This document shows positions 26,988-37,876 of a stretch of DNA of 64,000 nucleotides, piece by piece. The stretch spans positions 682,001-746,000 of the forward strand of contig NZ_AFII01000002.1 in NCBI RefSeq assembly GCF_000214475.1. The letters are read 5' to 3'. Source of the DNA: Parvimonas sp. oral taxon 110 str. F0139 (GTDB lineage Bacteria > Bacillota > Clostridia > Tissierellales > Peptoniphilaceae). A program made the translations under genes and the position numbers. The notes beneath the pieces are model-generated. The model made no database searches and was not told the origin of the DNA. It saw only the letters and a program-made list of their open reading frames with translations. Every line of letters begins with the position of its first letter. Position 1 is the stretch's first letter.

Positions 26988-27968
26988 GGCTGATTACTTA
27001 GATGTATTAAAGGATTATCTTTTACAATATTACTCAGAAGAGGAAAGTTTAGATATTTTAAGAGACTATGAAGAGTATTTTTTAAATGCTAAATTAGATG
27101 GGAAAAATGAGCAAGATATAATTTTAGAGCTTGGCTCTCCTAAAATAATAGTTCAAGAACTTAGAGCTGAAGATAGAAATATTTCAAAAAAGAAGGATTT
27201 TTTACAAACTTAACTAGAAAATTCGATAATTGGTTTGAAAAAGGGCTTTCAGAAAAGAGCTCAAGAGGAGAAATCGAAATAATGGAGAATAAATGTGATA
27301 AATTCGTAGAAAAATATGGAATTTTTGCATTTATGTTCCTAGCTATTTTTTCTGTAATAGAGCTAGTTCTAGGATTTAGATTTTTAGTTGCTCTTACAGA
27401 AATGCTAGGAATATATATCATCTCAATGTCATTCTTGGTTAGAACAAATAAAGGTATTCAAACGAAGGCAGGGAAGTTTCTAACATTAGTAAATATTTTA
27501 ATTATGCTATTCTACTTTGCCTTAGCTTTTGCAGGAAGTAGTAACATTTTGGATATGGGATTTAGTTTAGCTTTAATTATGGCTATTCTAAACCTTGTTT
27601 TGATCTTCATCTTATCAAAAGGAATGTTTTTCCTTATAATTATTTCACTATTCTTTGCAATAGTCCTAATAATTCTAAGTGGAATATGGTTTTTCTTTGT
27701 AGGGATAACTTTGTTTGGAGTAGGACTTGCAATTTTCTTAACTCCATACACTCTTTCTGCATTATCATCACTTTCACTCAACATCTTTTGGATAGTATTT
27801 CCGATAATGCTTGCGATAGGACTTTTCATAGCTATGAGTATCTTGATAAAATATTATTCTCTAGCTATATATAGATTAGTTTTAAAATATAATGACTGGA
27901 TTAAAATAAAATTTATGTACTCAAGAGTTTATGGACAAAAAACAAAGGAGGACGAATATGAAAGGTAA
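26980..27968 (+). pseudogene. DUF1700 (HAAS-type) membrane protein, split by a -1 frameshift
   Basis: The first part (ATG at 26980, behind AGAGGTG) is the soluble N-terminal HAAS domain, with LDILRDYEEYFLNAKLDGK and LGSPKIIVQEL. It stops at 27213. The second part, open from well before 27282, continues with a short amphipathic stretch and about six to seven hydrophobic helices. One extra T in the T6 run 27198-27203 joins the two into a protein of about 330 residues, and the intervening codons then read through cleanly (FTNLTRKFDNWFEKG). It overlaps padR by 8 bases and the next gene by 11, so it is translationally coupled. The frameshift is real decay, phase variation or a sequence error. Confidence 0.8.
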
Positions 27969-29028
27969 ATATTTTAAAATAAAAGTATTGGCTCTAGTTT
28001 CTTTTTGTTTAATTGCCGTTGGTTTTACAGGCTCTTACAAAATGCTTTGTGAAGTTCAAAGAAGAGCGGATGAAGAAATTGAGAAAAAATTAACTTACAG
28101 CTCAAAAGAAATCTTAAAAACTGAAAAAGAAATAAAATATATAGATTTAAGCAAATATGAGGGTTACAATGTTGAAATAAAGAAAAGTCAAGATGAATAC
28201 AATCGTATAACAGTAACCTATAAAGATAAATATTTTGATAATGAAGCAAACTTTGATGAAAAAAATAATAATAAAATTGATGTCATAACGAAAAGAATAG
28301 ATGACGAAAAAAGTTCAAGCTTTAACTATGTAACAAAAATGATTAACAACTCTGTAATTTATAATAAACTTTCATATTCTCTCATAAGCCCTTCTAAGAA
28401 AGAAGATAAAACAAAAATAGTTATTGAGGTCAAAAATCCTATTGAAATTATGGGAACAGTAAATGGAAGTGAAAATAATGAATTATTAAAAAAAGAGTTA
28501 ACTTACAGTGCCTATGATAAAAATTTATTTTCTGGAAGTCCTATTAAGAACATGCTTAATCAATTTAATGAATTCACTATTAAAGACGTAAATGACGAAA
28601 TAATTGAAATTCCAAAGATGAACTTAAAAACATTGAATTATACTACTACAAATATTGAAAAATTACTTATATCAGGAGATAAGAGTTATTACGATGTGGA
28701 GTATGATGATTTGCCAATAGTCAATATAGATACAAAAAATGTCAAAGACTTTGTAGAAGTAGATATAAATTCATTGACAACAGATTTAAATATTACTGGT
28801 GCAAAAAAAGTTATTCTTGAAGGAATGCCAAGATTTGGAGAAATTGTAGTTAAATATAAGATTAATGGAGAAGAAAAAAGTTTTGTAATAAATGAATCAA
28901 AGCAAAATGAAAAAACTACAAGAAAAGTAATAAATATTGAAAGTGATAAAATATTTAGAACTTCACTGGATAACTCTCTAATTAAAGGTAAATTAGATAA
29001 AATATCAGACTTAAAAGAAATTAAATAG
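27958..29028 (+). CDS. membrane-anchored DUF4097-like protein
   Basis: 356 residues from the ATG at 27958, behind AAAGGAGG. The longer frame from 27931 lies inside the preceding gene. One N-terminal membrane helix (about 8-28) is followed by an extracytoplasmic domain rich in short beta strands (LSKYEGYNVEIKKSQDEYNRI, KKVILEGMPRFGEIVVKY), as in the DUF4097 putative-adhesin proteins that follow PadR and DUF1700 genes. Function is unknown; the operon is usually linked to envelope stress. The similarity is by pattern and position, not by a database match. The gene ends 2 bases before a decayed 66-bp repeat. Confidence 0.65.
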   Translation: MKGKYFKIKVLALVSFCLIAVGFTGSYKMLCEVQRRADEEIEKKLTYSSKEILKTEKEIKYIDLSKYEGYNVEIKKSQDEYNRITVTYKDKYFDNEANFDEKNNNKIDVITKRIDDEKSSSFNYVTKMINNSVIYNKLSYSLISPSKKEDKTKIVIEVKNPIEIMGTVNGSENNELLKKELTYSAYDKNLFSGSPIKNMLNQFNEFTIKDVNDEIIEIPKMNLKTLNYTTTNIEKLLISGDKSYYDVEYDDLPIVNIDTKNVKDFVEVDINSLTTDLNITGAKKVILEGMPRFGEIVVKYKINGEEKSFVINESKQNEKTTRKVINIESDKIFRTSLDNSLIKGKLDKISDLKEIK

Positions 29029-29030
29029 AA

Positions 29031-29090
29031 AAGAACTCCATCCTTCCACGATGATTCGCAACGGTAGGCATCTGGAAAGGTTGTAGTTTT
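29031..29090 (-). repeat. decayed 66-bp dispersed repeat
   Basis: AAGAACTCCATCCTTCCACG, then GATGATTCGCA instead of GATGCTTCGCATC, and a scrambled right half. Recognisable by position after a stop codon and by its first 20 bases. Confidence 0.6.
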
Positions 29091-29095
29091 ACAAA

Positions 29096-29128
29096 AAATG
29101 CAGATTATTAACTTAATCTGCATTTTTT
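29096..29128 (+). terminator. terminator of the padR operon
   Basis: AAATGCAGATTA (29096-29107) with TAATCTGCATTT (29114-29125), then T-rich. Confidence 0.88.
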
Positions 29129-29226
29129 AATAGACTTCGTAAGCGAACTTCATAACAGTTTTGCTACATTATGTTTAGTTAATAAAATAAAAATAACAAA
29201 AATATACAAACTTTTTTAAAAAAGTA

Positions 29227-29400
29227 TTGTAAAAATATTTTAAATATAGTATAATATGATAAAGTTATATAGAGATAGGGAAAAGATTTTAAGATAGTAA
29301 TCTTAATTATAATCTTTTGTATAACAAGATTAGCGAAAAATTATTAACAAAATACTCGCTAAATTTAAGACATATACGTCTAAAAAATACATAAAGGGGG
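29227..29400 (+). promoter_or_regulatory. promoter and structured leader of peptide-binding gene 1
   Basis: -35 TTGTAA (29227-29232), 17-base spacer, -10 TATAAT (29250-29255). The leader of about 150 nt has a nested hairpin (AAAAGATT 29281-29288 with AATCTTTT 29311-29318, enclosing TTAAGAT-AGTA-ATCTTAA), a second stem TTAGCGA (29330-29336) with TCGCTAA (29356-29362), and a third small AGAC/GTCT hairpin. It ends in ATACATAAAGGGGG, a string shared with the paralog's leader. Confidence 0.6.
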
Positions 29401-29408
29401 ATTTTAGT

Positions 29409-31172
29409 ATGAAAAAATTATCCAAAATTGTTGCTCTATGTTTAGCAACCACATTTTTATTATCTGCATGTGGCGGTAAGACTGGCAATAAAGAAAAAGC
29501 AAAAGATGTTGGTGTTCAAGATAAGTTAGTTATTGAAAATGAAGGAACACCAGTTGAGAATGCAACACTTAAAATTGCTTATGTAAGTGATTCTCCATTT
29601 ACTGGAATTTTCCATCAAGCTTTTGCAAGTGGTAACCCAGATCAAGAAATTATGGCTTACTCCACAAATGGTACATTTAAATCTGATGAAAACTACAGAT
29701 TAGTAAATGGCGGCGGTGCAGATATTGAATTTAAACCAGAAGAAAAGAAAGCTATTATAACAATACATGAAAAATATACTTGGAATGATGGTACTCCTGT
29801 TACTTCCGCAGACTTCTTAGAATACTATAAAATCATAGCTCATAAAGACTATACAGGTGTTCGTTTTGATGATGATATGAGAAATGTAGTTGGTATAGAA
29901 GAATATAATAAAGGTGAAAGCAAGGAAATTTCAGGTTTTAAAACTTTGAGTGATAAGAAATTTGAAATTCACTTTAAAAAATTCAATCCTGGTATACTTT
30001 GGGGTGGTGGAATTCCTTTTGAACCAGTTCCAAGTCATAAGTTAAAAGACATTCCTGTTAAGGAACAAGAAGCGCATGACATCACTAGAAAGAACCCATT
30101 GTCTCCTGGACCTTACTATATCAAAGAAATAGTCCCAGGACAACAAGTTGTTTTTGAAGCTAACCCATATTACTACAAGGGTCAACCAAAGGTTAAAAAA
30201 GTTATATGGAAAATTGTTCCATCAGCTCAAATCGTTGCTGCACTACAATCAGGTGAATATGATTTAACTGTTAGTTTGAATGCTGACCTTTATAGTAAAG
30301 TAAGTGCATTAAAGAATGTTCAAATTGGTGTACAAGATGACTTATCTTATACTTACATTGGATTTAAACTTGGTAAATGGGATAATGAAAAGAAAGAAGT
30401 TGTAACAGATCCTAATGCTAAGATGGCAGATGTAAAATTACGTCAAGCTATGGCTTATGCAATTGACAATGATGCAGTTGGTGAAAAATTCTATCAAGGT
30501 CTAAGAAGAAATGCAACTCAACTTATGATTCCTGCATTTAAAGAATACTATGATGATTCATTAAAAGGTTATACTTACGATTTAGAAAAAGCTAAGAAAC
30601 TTCTTGATGAAGCTGGTTACAAAGATACAAACAATGACGGAATTAGAGAAGATAAAAATGGTAAACCATTTAAGATTAAATTCGCTTCAATGTCAGGTGG
30701 AGCTACAGCTGAACCTATAGCTAACTACTATATCCAACAATGGAAATCAATCGGTTTAGATGTTGAACTTACTAATGGAAGACTTATAGAATTTAACTCA
30801 TTCTATGAAAAAGTTCAAGCCGATGACCCTGAAATTGATATTTATCAAGCTGCTTGGGGAACTGGATCAAATCCTAACCCTACAGGTCTTTACGGAAGAA
30901 AAGCTCAATATAACTTCTCAAGATTTGCAACTCCTGAATTAGATGCAATATTTGATAAGATTAACTCTTATGAAGCAGTTGATAAAGAATACAGAGCAAA
31001 AGCATACAAGGAATTTGCAAATTATATGTTTGAAAATATACCAGTTGTTCCTACTCTATTTAGAAAATCTATAGTTGCTGTAAATAACAGAGTTAAGAAA
31101 TGGGATACAACTCCGGGTACTACTTTTAGTATTTCTGATGTTGAATTAACAGCACCTGAACCTATAAAATAA
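29409..31172 (+). CDS. oligopeptide-binding lipoprotein 1 (ABC transporter, SBP family 5)
   Basis: 587 residues with lipobox LLSACGG near residue 21, so it is tethered to the outer membrane face. SBP family 5 features: WNDGTPVTSADFLEYYKI near 125 (the family signature region), GPYYIKEIVPGQQVVFEANPYYYKG near 240, LRQAMAYAIDN near 345 and TWGTGSNPNP-like region near 485. It captures peptides for an Opp/Dpp-type transporter. The permease and ATPase genes are not adjacent, so it must share a transporter encoded elsewhere. The following gene is an 85-90% similar copy. Start behind AAAGGGGG. Confidence 0.93.
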   Translation: MKKLSKIVALCLATTFLLSACGGKTGNKEKAKDVGVQDKLVIENEGTPVENATLKIAYVSDSPFTGIFHQAFASGNPDQEIMAYSTNGTFKSDENYRLVNGGGADIEFKPEEKKAIITIHEKYTWNDGTPVTSADFLEYYKIIAHKDYTGVRFDDDMRNVVGIEEYNKGESKEISGFKTLSDKKFEIHFKKFNPGILWGGGIPFEPVPSHKLKDIPVKEQEAHDITRKNPLSPGPYYIKEIVPGQQVVFEANPYYYKGQPKVKKVIWKIVPSAQIVAALQSGEYDLTVSLNADLYSKVSALKNVQIGVQDDLSYTYIGFKLGKWDNEKKEVVTDPNAKMADVKLRQAMAYAIDNDAVGEKFYQGLRRNATQLMIPAFKEYYDDSLKGYTYDLEKAKKLLDEAGYKDTNNDGIREDKNGKPFKIKFASMSGGATAEPIANYYIQQWKSIGLDVELTNGRLIEFNSFYEKVQADDPEIDIYQAAWGTGSNPNPTGLYGRKAQYNFSRFATPELDAIFDKINSYEAVDKEYRAKAYKEFANYMFENIPVVPTLFRKSIVAVNNRVKKWDTTPGTTFSISDVELTAPEPIK

Positions 31173-31189
31173 TATTTAAATATTTGTAT

Positions 31190-31224
31190 AAAGTGTCAAT
31201 GAGAAATCATTGGCACTTTTTTTG
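31190..31224 (+). terminator. terminator of peptide-binding gene 1
   Basis: AAGTGTCAATGA (31191-31202), loop GAAA, TCATTGGCACTT (31207-31218), then T7, allowing one G-T pair. Confidence 0.88.
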
Positions 31225-31483
31225 TGAAAGATCAGTTTAATAATATAAAATTTATACGAAAAATTCTATAAAAAATTATGTTTTGTTTTTTGAGTAAATT
31301 GATACGAGCAATATTGTTTGCGATGTTAACGGGATAAAATTTTAAAGTCGAAGAATACGTTTTTACAACAAAAAATTTAAAAATAAAATTTATAAAAAAT
31401 CTATTTTTATTAGATATTTACTCTAATTTGTTCAATAATTAAACTAAAAATTTAAAAAAACTACAATTTATGCTAAAAAACTA
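31225..31483. other. AT-rich spacer before peptide-binding gene 2
   Basis: About 260 bases with no coding frame that I can support and no clear structure, except the region just upstream of the promoter. Confidence 0.4.
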
Positions 31484-31660
31484 TTGCAAAAAGTTTTTTT
31501 ATATAGTATAATATGATAAAGTTAAGTAGAAAAACAAAGAAAAGAAGGGCAAAGCCCTTCTTAAACTTGTATTTTTATCTAACACAACGAAGTGTGCGAT
31601 TAGTAAAGTAATTAATCGTTTACTACACGATGGATAGGTCGTGTAAATACATAAAGGGGG
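31484..31660 (+). promoter_or_regulatory. promoter and structured leader of peptide-binding gene 2
   Basis: -35 TTGCAA (31484-31489), 17-base spacer, -10 TATAAT (31507-31512), inside ATATAGTATAATATGATAAA, which is shared with the paralog. Leader hairpins: AAGAAGGGC-AAA-GCCCTTCTT (31542-31562), CTAA-CACA-ACGAAG-TGTG-cga-TTAG (31579-31603), an alternative CGATTA/TAATCG pairing (31597-31618), and TACACGA-N8-TCGTGTA (31624-31645). It ends in the same ATACATAAAGGGGG as leader 1, although the stems are unrelated in sequence. Confidence 0.6.
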
Positions 31661-31668
31661 ATTTAGAT

Positions 31669-33432
31669 ATGAAAAAATTATCAAAAATCGTTGCTCTATG
31701 TTTAGCAACATCTTTTTTATTCTCCGCGTGTGGCGGTAAGAGTGAAAAGAAAAATGAAGACAAGCAAGTAGGGGTTCAAGACAATTTACTTATTGAAAAT
31801 GAAGGAACTCCAGTAGAAGATGCAACTCTTAAGATTGCATACATCAGTGACTCACCATTTACTGGTATTTTCCACCAAGCTTTTGCAAGTGGTAACCCAG
31901 ATATGGAAATTTTATCTTACTCTACAAATGGTACATTTAAAGCTGATGAAAACTACAGATTAAAAAACGGTGGCGGTGCTGATATTGAATTCAAACCTGA
32001 AGAAAGAAAAGCAATTATAACAATAAATGAAAAATATACATGGAATGACGGAACTCCAGTTACTTCCGCAGACTTCTTAGAATATTATAAAATTATAGCT
32101 CATAAAGACTATACAGGCGTTCGTTTTGACGCAGATATGAGAAACTTAGAAGGTATAGAAGAATACAACAAAGGTGAAAGTAAAGAAATCTCTGGTTTCA
32201 AAACTATTAGCGATAAGAAATTTGAATTAACATTCAAGAAATTTACTCCAAGTATCCTTTGGGGTGGTGGAATTCCTTTTGAACCAGTTCCAAGTCATAA
32301 GTTAAAAGATATTCCTATTAAGGATCAAGAAGCTCATGACATTACTAGAAAGAATCCATTATCACCTGGACCATACTATATTAAAGAAATAGTTCCAGGA
32401 CAACAAGTTGTTTTCGAAGCTAACCCTTATTACTATAAGGGTGCACCAAAGGTTAAAAAAGTTATATGGAAAATTGTTCCATCAGCACAAATCGTTGCAG
32501 CTTTACAATCTGGTGAATATGACTTAACAGTTGGATTGAACTCAGACCTTTATTCAAAAGTTAAAGACTTAAAGAATGTAAAGATTGGTGTTCAAGACGA
32601 TTTAGGATATACTTATTTAGGATTTAAACTTGGTAAATGGGATAAAGAAAAAGGAGAAGTTGTAACTGATCCTAATGCTAAAATGGCAGATGTAAAATTA
32701 CGTCAAGCAATGGGTTATGCTATTGATAACAATGCCGTTGGTGAAAAATTCTACCAAGGTTTAAGAAGAAATGCTACTCAACTTATGATTCCAGCATTCA
32801 AAGAATACTATGATGATTCATTAAAAGGTTATACTTACGATTTAGAAAAAGCTAAGAAACTTCTTGATGAAGCAGGTTACAAAGATACTAATGGTGACGG
32901 AATAAGAGAAGATAAAGAAGGTAAACCATTAAAGATTAAATTCGCATCAATGTCTGGTGGTGCTACAGCTGAACCTATAGCTAACTACTATATCCAACAA
33001 TGGAAACAAATTGGTTTAGATGTTGAACTTACTAACGGAAGACTTATAGAATTTAACTCATTCTATGATAAATTAGATGCTGATGATCCTGAAATTGATA
33101 TTTACCAAGCTGGTTGGGGAACTGGATCAAATCCTAACCCATCAGGATTCTATTCAAGAAATGCAAAATTCAACTTCTGTAGATTTGCAACTCCTGAATT
33201 AGATAAGATTTTGGAAAAAATTAATTCTTATGAATCAGTTGATAAAGATTACAGATCCAAAGCATACAAAGAATTTGCAAACTATATGTTTGAAAATGCA
33301 CCAGTTATTCCTACAATGTTCAGAAAGAACATCACTGCTGTAAATAACAGAGTTAAAAAATATGATTTAACTCCTGGTACAGACTTTGGTATAGCTGATA
33401 TTGAATTAACAGCAAAAGAACCTATTAAATAG
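31669..33432 (+). CDS. oligopeptide-binding lipoprotein 2 (ABC transporter, SBP family 5)
   Basis: 587 residues from the ATG at 31669 (MKKLSKIVALCLATSF), behind AAAGGGGG. A longer frame from 31630 would include the leader hairpin and is not used. Lipobox LFSACGG. The sequence is nearly collinear with paralog 1, with differences scattered over the binding lobes (for example YTYLGFKLGKWDKEKGE against YTYIGFKLGKWDNEKKE). This points to recent duplication and possibly a shifted peptide preference. It has its own promoter and terminator, so the two copies can be controlled separately. Confidence 0.93.
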   Translation: MKKLSKIVALCLATSFLFSACGGKSEKKNEDKQVGVQDNLLIENEGTPVEDATLKIAYISDSPFTGIFHQAFASGNPDMEILSYSTNGTFKADENYRLKNGGGADIEFKPEERKAIITINEKYTWNDGTPVTSADFLEYYKIIAHKDYTGVRFDADMRNLEGIEEYNKGESKEISGFKTISDKKFELTFKKFTPSILWGGGIPFEPVPSHKLKDIPIKDQEAHDITRKNPLSPGPYYIKEIVPGQQVVFEANPYYYKGAPKVKKVIWKIVPSAQIVAALQSGEYDLTVGLNSDLYSKVKDLKNVKIGVQDDLGYTYLGFKLGKWDKEKGEVVTDPNAKMADVKLRQAMGYAIDNNAVGEKFYQGLRRNATQLMIPAFKEYYDDSLKGYTYDLEKAKKLLDEAGYKDTNGDGIREDKEGKPLKIKFASMSGGATAEPIANYYIQQWKQIGLDVELTNGRLIEFNSFYDKLDADDPEIDIYQAGWGTGSNPNPSGFYSRNAKFNFCRFATPELDKILEKINSYESVDKDYRSKAYKEFANYMFENAPVIPTMFRKNITAVNNRVKKYDLTPGTDFGIADIELTAKEPIK

Positions 33433-33450
33433 GAATTAAAAGAAAAATAA

Positions 33451-33477
33451 AGAGACCACTTTTGTGGTTTCTTTTTT
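33451..33477 (+). terminator. terminator of peptide-binding gene 2
   Basis: AGAGACCAC (33451-33459), loop TTTT, GTGGTTTCT (33464-33472), then T-rich. Confidence 0.82.
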
Positions 33478-33605
33478 ATTGCGAAGCAACAAGGTTCCCG
33501 GGCACCCACCTGATGCGAAGCATCGTGGAAGGGTGGGGTTCTTATTGTGAAATAACAAGGCTCTTGAAATTACGTCCGATGTAAATCGTCGTAGAAGAGA
33601 GTCTT
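33478..33605 (+). repeat. 66-bp dispersed repeats, copies 6 (intact) and 7 (decayed)
   Basis: Copy 6 (33478-33543) starts TTGC-GAA-GCAA and keeps CCCGGG, GATGC-GAA-GCATC and GGGTGGGGTTCTT. Copy 7 (33544-33605) is a diverged tandem unit: TTATT-GTGA-AATAA replaces the first hairpin and the GC-rich core has decayed. Confidence 0.85.
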
Positions 33606-33633
33606 AAGTTTTTTAAAAAATTTAAATAAAAAT

Positions 33634-33982
33634 ATCATTAAATTTCCATAAAAAAAGAATTATGATGCAATTCAAATGAATATCTTTAAATTAAAAAAGA
33701 TAAATTTGATACATCATAATTCTTAAGGAAAATTTATTAAAAAGAAAATTATGCTATTTTCATTTTAAAAAGTAAAGTTTGATTAAAATTAAATTTACTT
33801 AAAATTGTAAACTTAATTTTAATCAAATATATTACTTGTTATTTAAATGCCTTAGCCTAAAAAAATTATCAAAAAGGGCTATGGCTAAATAGGCTTTTAG
33901 CCTAAGTTCATATTCTCCATTTTGTTTTTGGGGATTATTAGGAGATTATGATGAATTAGATTTGCTTAAAAGTAAATCTAAT
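33634..33982. repeat. array 2: variable-arm hairpins
   Basis: A second hairpin cluster. A class A-like unit with CCATAAAAAAAGAATTATGAT (about 33645-33665). CATAATT/AATTATG around a TTATTAAAAAGAA core (33714-33754). A class B-like stem TTTGATTAAAATTAA (33778-33792) with TTAATTTTAATCAAA (33813-33827), whose inner part reads TTTAC-TTAAAATT-GTAAA. A class A-like GCCTTAGCC (33849-33857) with GGCTATGGC (33877-33885), one mismatch, core TAAAAAAATTATCAAAAAG. ATTAGATTT (33955-33963) with AAATCTAAT (33974-33982). No gene is visible in 33606-34157. Confidence 0.7.
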
Positions 33983-34157
33983 CTTAAAAAATATTTATTT
34001 CTTTTGGATAGGATATATATATTTTGCCATAGAAACCTTAAATAAAATTTAAAAAATAAAAGTTTTAAAAAATTTTTTAAATCCCTAAAAGTATGATACA
34101 ATTAATATATATAAAATAAAAAGATAATTATAATATAAAAATATAAGGGGTGGTTGT

Positions 34158-34846
34158 ATGATAGGGATTATAAGTGCTCTTGATGAAGAGCTAATGGAAA
34201 TTATAGATAAAATTGAAACAAAAAAGTAAGGAGAGGCTGTTTTACTTTTTATCTAGCAAATATTTCTAATAAGGAAGTTGTACTTGGGATTTGTGGTGTT
34301 GGAAAAGTAAATTCTGCAATTTATACTCAAAGTATGATAGACAACTTTTCTCCTGAGATTATTATAAATATAGGAGTCGCTGGTTCAACTGACAATGATG
34401 TAAAAATAGGCGACTTGGTTATAGGTACAGAATATTTTTATCACGATTTTGACTGCACAGAAGCAGGCTATGTAATGGGACAAATTCCTGCACTTCGTGA
34501 TGTTAAATTTATTGCTGATAAAAAATTAGTGGATATTTCTTATGAAAAGGCGAAAAAAGTTTTACCTGAAGATAGAATTTTTAAAGGAATTATAGCGACA
34601 GGAGATGTTTTTGTAGCTAAAAAAGAAATTAAAGACAGAATAAAAACAAATTTTAACTCTCTTTGTTGTGAAATGGAAAGTTGCTCCATTGTGCATACTT
34701 GTCATTTGAATAATGTTAGGTATTTGGCTCTACGTTCAATATCCGACAATGCAAATGAAGAGGCGGATTGTGATTTTGAAACCTTTGTTTTAGAGTCAGC
34801 AAAAGTTGTTAAGAGTATTATTTTAGATATTATAGAGGAAATATAA
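34158..34846 (+). pseudogene. mtnN: MTA/SAH nucleosidase, split by a -1 frameshift
   Basis: The ATG at 34158, behind AAGGGGTGG, starts MIGIISALDEELMEII, the typical N-terminus of 5'-methylthioadenosine/S-adenosylhomocysteine nucleosidase. The frame stops at about 34230. The rest continues in the next frame with VVLGICGVGKVNSAI, INIGVAGSTDNDVKIGDLVIG, CEMESCSIVHTCH (the nucleoside-binding Met-Glu) and LRSISDNANEEA. One extra A in the A6 run 34220-34225 restores a normal protein of about 229 residues. The enzyme recycles products of SAM use and autoinducer-2 synthesis. It is first in an operon with the ABC ATPase, touching it directly. Confidence 0.88.
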
Positions 34847-35698
34847 ATGATTGAAATTAAGAATTTAAAGAAAAATTATGGAAAATTTGTAGCAATTGAT
34901 GATTTTAATTTGGAAATTGAAGAGGGAAAAACTTACGGCATTTTGGGAAGAATCAATTCTGGTGGAACTACAATTTTTAATATTTTATGTAATTATACTT
35001 TCAAAGATGATGGTACTGTTTTAATTGACGAAAAAGAACCTGAAAATGCGAGAGATTTGATTTATATGTGTCCAAAAATGGAATTTTATAGTGGATATAC
35101 TCTAAGACAAATTCTAAAGACTATTTCAGATTTTAATTCGGATTTTGACGTAGCTTATGCACTAGAACTTTGTGAATCTTTTAAGCTCGATCTTGATAAG
35201 AAGTTTAAAGTTGAAGAGAATGTTCAAAACTGTACAATCTTTAAGACTATTGTTACAATATGTATGAAAAAAAAGTATCTTCTTTTTAATAAGCCGGAAA
35301 TTGGACTTTCAAGTTTAGACATTAGAAAATTAAGTGATATTTTAATGGGCAATTATAAAAGAATGGGTTATACACCGATTATCCACAGTAAAAATGTAAA
35401 TTATTTTTTTGATTATCTTGACTATATAATTATTATTAAAGATAAAAAAGTAGTGCTTTTTGAAAGTAGAGAAAATCTTGAAAAAATGGTTTATTCTATT
35501 TCTGTTTCTATTGAATTTATAGATGATATTGCTAAGGAGAAAAATATTTTGGCGGTTAGAGATGTAAAAAACTTTTCTAAGTTAAAAAATGTCTATATTT
35601 TAGCAAAAGATGAAGACGAAATTAAAGAACATGGAAGTAGAACTGTATCTTTGAAGGAGCTTTATGAAGCAATTACTGCATCTGAAGGAGGTCATTAA
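34847..35698 (+). CDS. degenerate ABC-type ATPase subunit
   Basis: 283 residues with the overall form of a YtrB-like ABC ATPase (IEIKNLKKNYGKFVAIDDFNLEIEEGKTYGILG). However, Walker A reads GRINSGGTT, where the invariant Lys is Gly. The signature region lacks LSGGQ. Walker B reads YLLFNKP where LLLDEP is expected, so the catalytic Asp/Glu are gone. It is therefore unlikely to hydrolyse ATP by the usual mechanism. All frames are intact and the gene is embedded in an operon, so it looks maintained rather than decayed. The next gene encodes a membrane protein that could be its permease partner. Confidence 0.8.
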   Translation: MIEIKNLKKNYGKFVAIDDFNLEIEEGKTYGILGRINSGGTTIFNILCNYTFKDDGTVLIDEKEPENARDLIYMCPKMEFYSGYTLRQILKTISDFNSDFDVAYALELCESFKLDLDKKFKVEENVQNCTIFKTIVTICMKKKYLLFNKPEIGLSSLDIRKLSDILMGNYKRMGYTPIIHSKNVNYFFDYLDYIIIIKDKKVVLFESRENLEKMVYSISVSIEFIDDIAKEKNILAVRDVKNFSKLKNVYILAKDEDEIKEHGSRTVSLKELYEAITASEGGH

Positions 35699-35699
35699 A

Positions 35700-36358
35700 T
35701 TGAGAAAGGGACTATTATTTACCTTAAAATTATTATTCGACACTTTTTTAATTGGAATAGTATTTTCTGTTATATGTGAACTCGTATTTTTAGCTTTTGC
35801 AAAAATTTTAAGTATTGATATATATTTAAATGCTGAAGTGTTTATGTCAATATTAACGGCAAGCTTTTTGACTTTTGTTTTCTCGAAAAAAAATATATTC
35901 AATCAACTTTTTATAAATGGATTTAGTAGAAAAAAATAGCTAAGATTAAAACAATGAGTTGTATAGTTTATGGATTTGTGTTTTTTATACTATTTGTTGT
36001 ATATGAGATTTTTTATGCAGGTTTGTTAACTGACAGCATATACTTAGATACAATTCTATATCTACTTGTTGTTTATTTAGCAATTACTTTTGTTGTAGAA
36101 TTTGCTACATTTTTAGATTTGATTTACAAAAAAATCTCTATGAAAAAAGGAAAAGGAATCAATAAAGCTTTCTATAAATATGCATACTCAATAGTTCTTA
36201 TACTTATAACTTATATATATAGATTGATTTATCCTGTAATTTATGATTATTGCACAAATATTGTATTGATTACTATACTATTATTGCTTGTCATATTGAA
36301 ATTAATACTTTCAAATATGAATAAAAAATGGATATTAAGTATGGATATAAGAGCTTAG
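35700..36358 (+). pseudogene. membrane protein, probable ABC permease partner, split by a -1 frameshift
   Basis: A TTG start at 35700 follows GGAGG (35688-35692). The first part (80 codons) has two membrane helices and ends SRKK at a TAG (35937-35939). The second part, open from before 35954, has about four more helices (CIVYGFVFFILFVVYEIF, LLVVYLAITFVVEF, YSIVLILITYIYRLIY, LITILLLLVILKLIL). One extra A in the A7 run 35930-35936 makes a single protein of about 219 residues. It directly follows the degenerate ATPase and precedes glpK by 9 bases. The family is not recognised. Confidence 0.7.
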
Positions 36359-37870
<1,512 letters not shown>

Positions 37871-37876
37871 TATATC

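Noticed and set aside
29256..31660. T-box, SAM or lysine riboswitch before the peptide-binding genes
   Set aside because: Neither leader contains a T-box sequence (TGGNACCGCG) or any other conserved riboswitch core. Only hairpins without shared primary sequence are visible.
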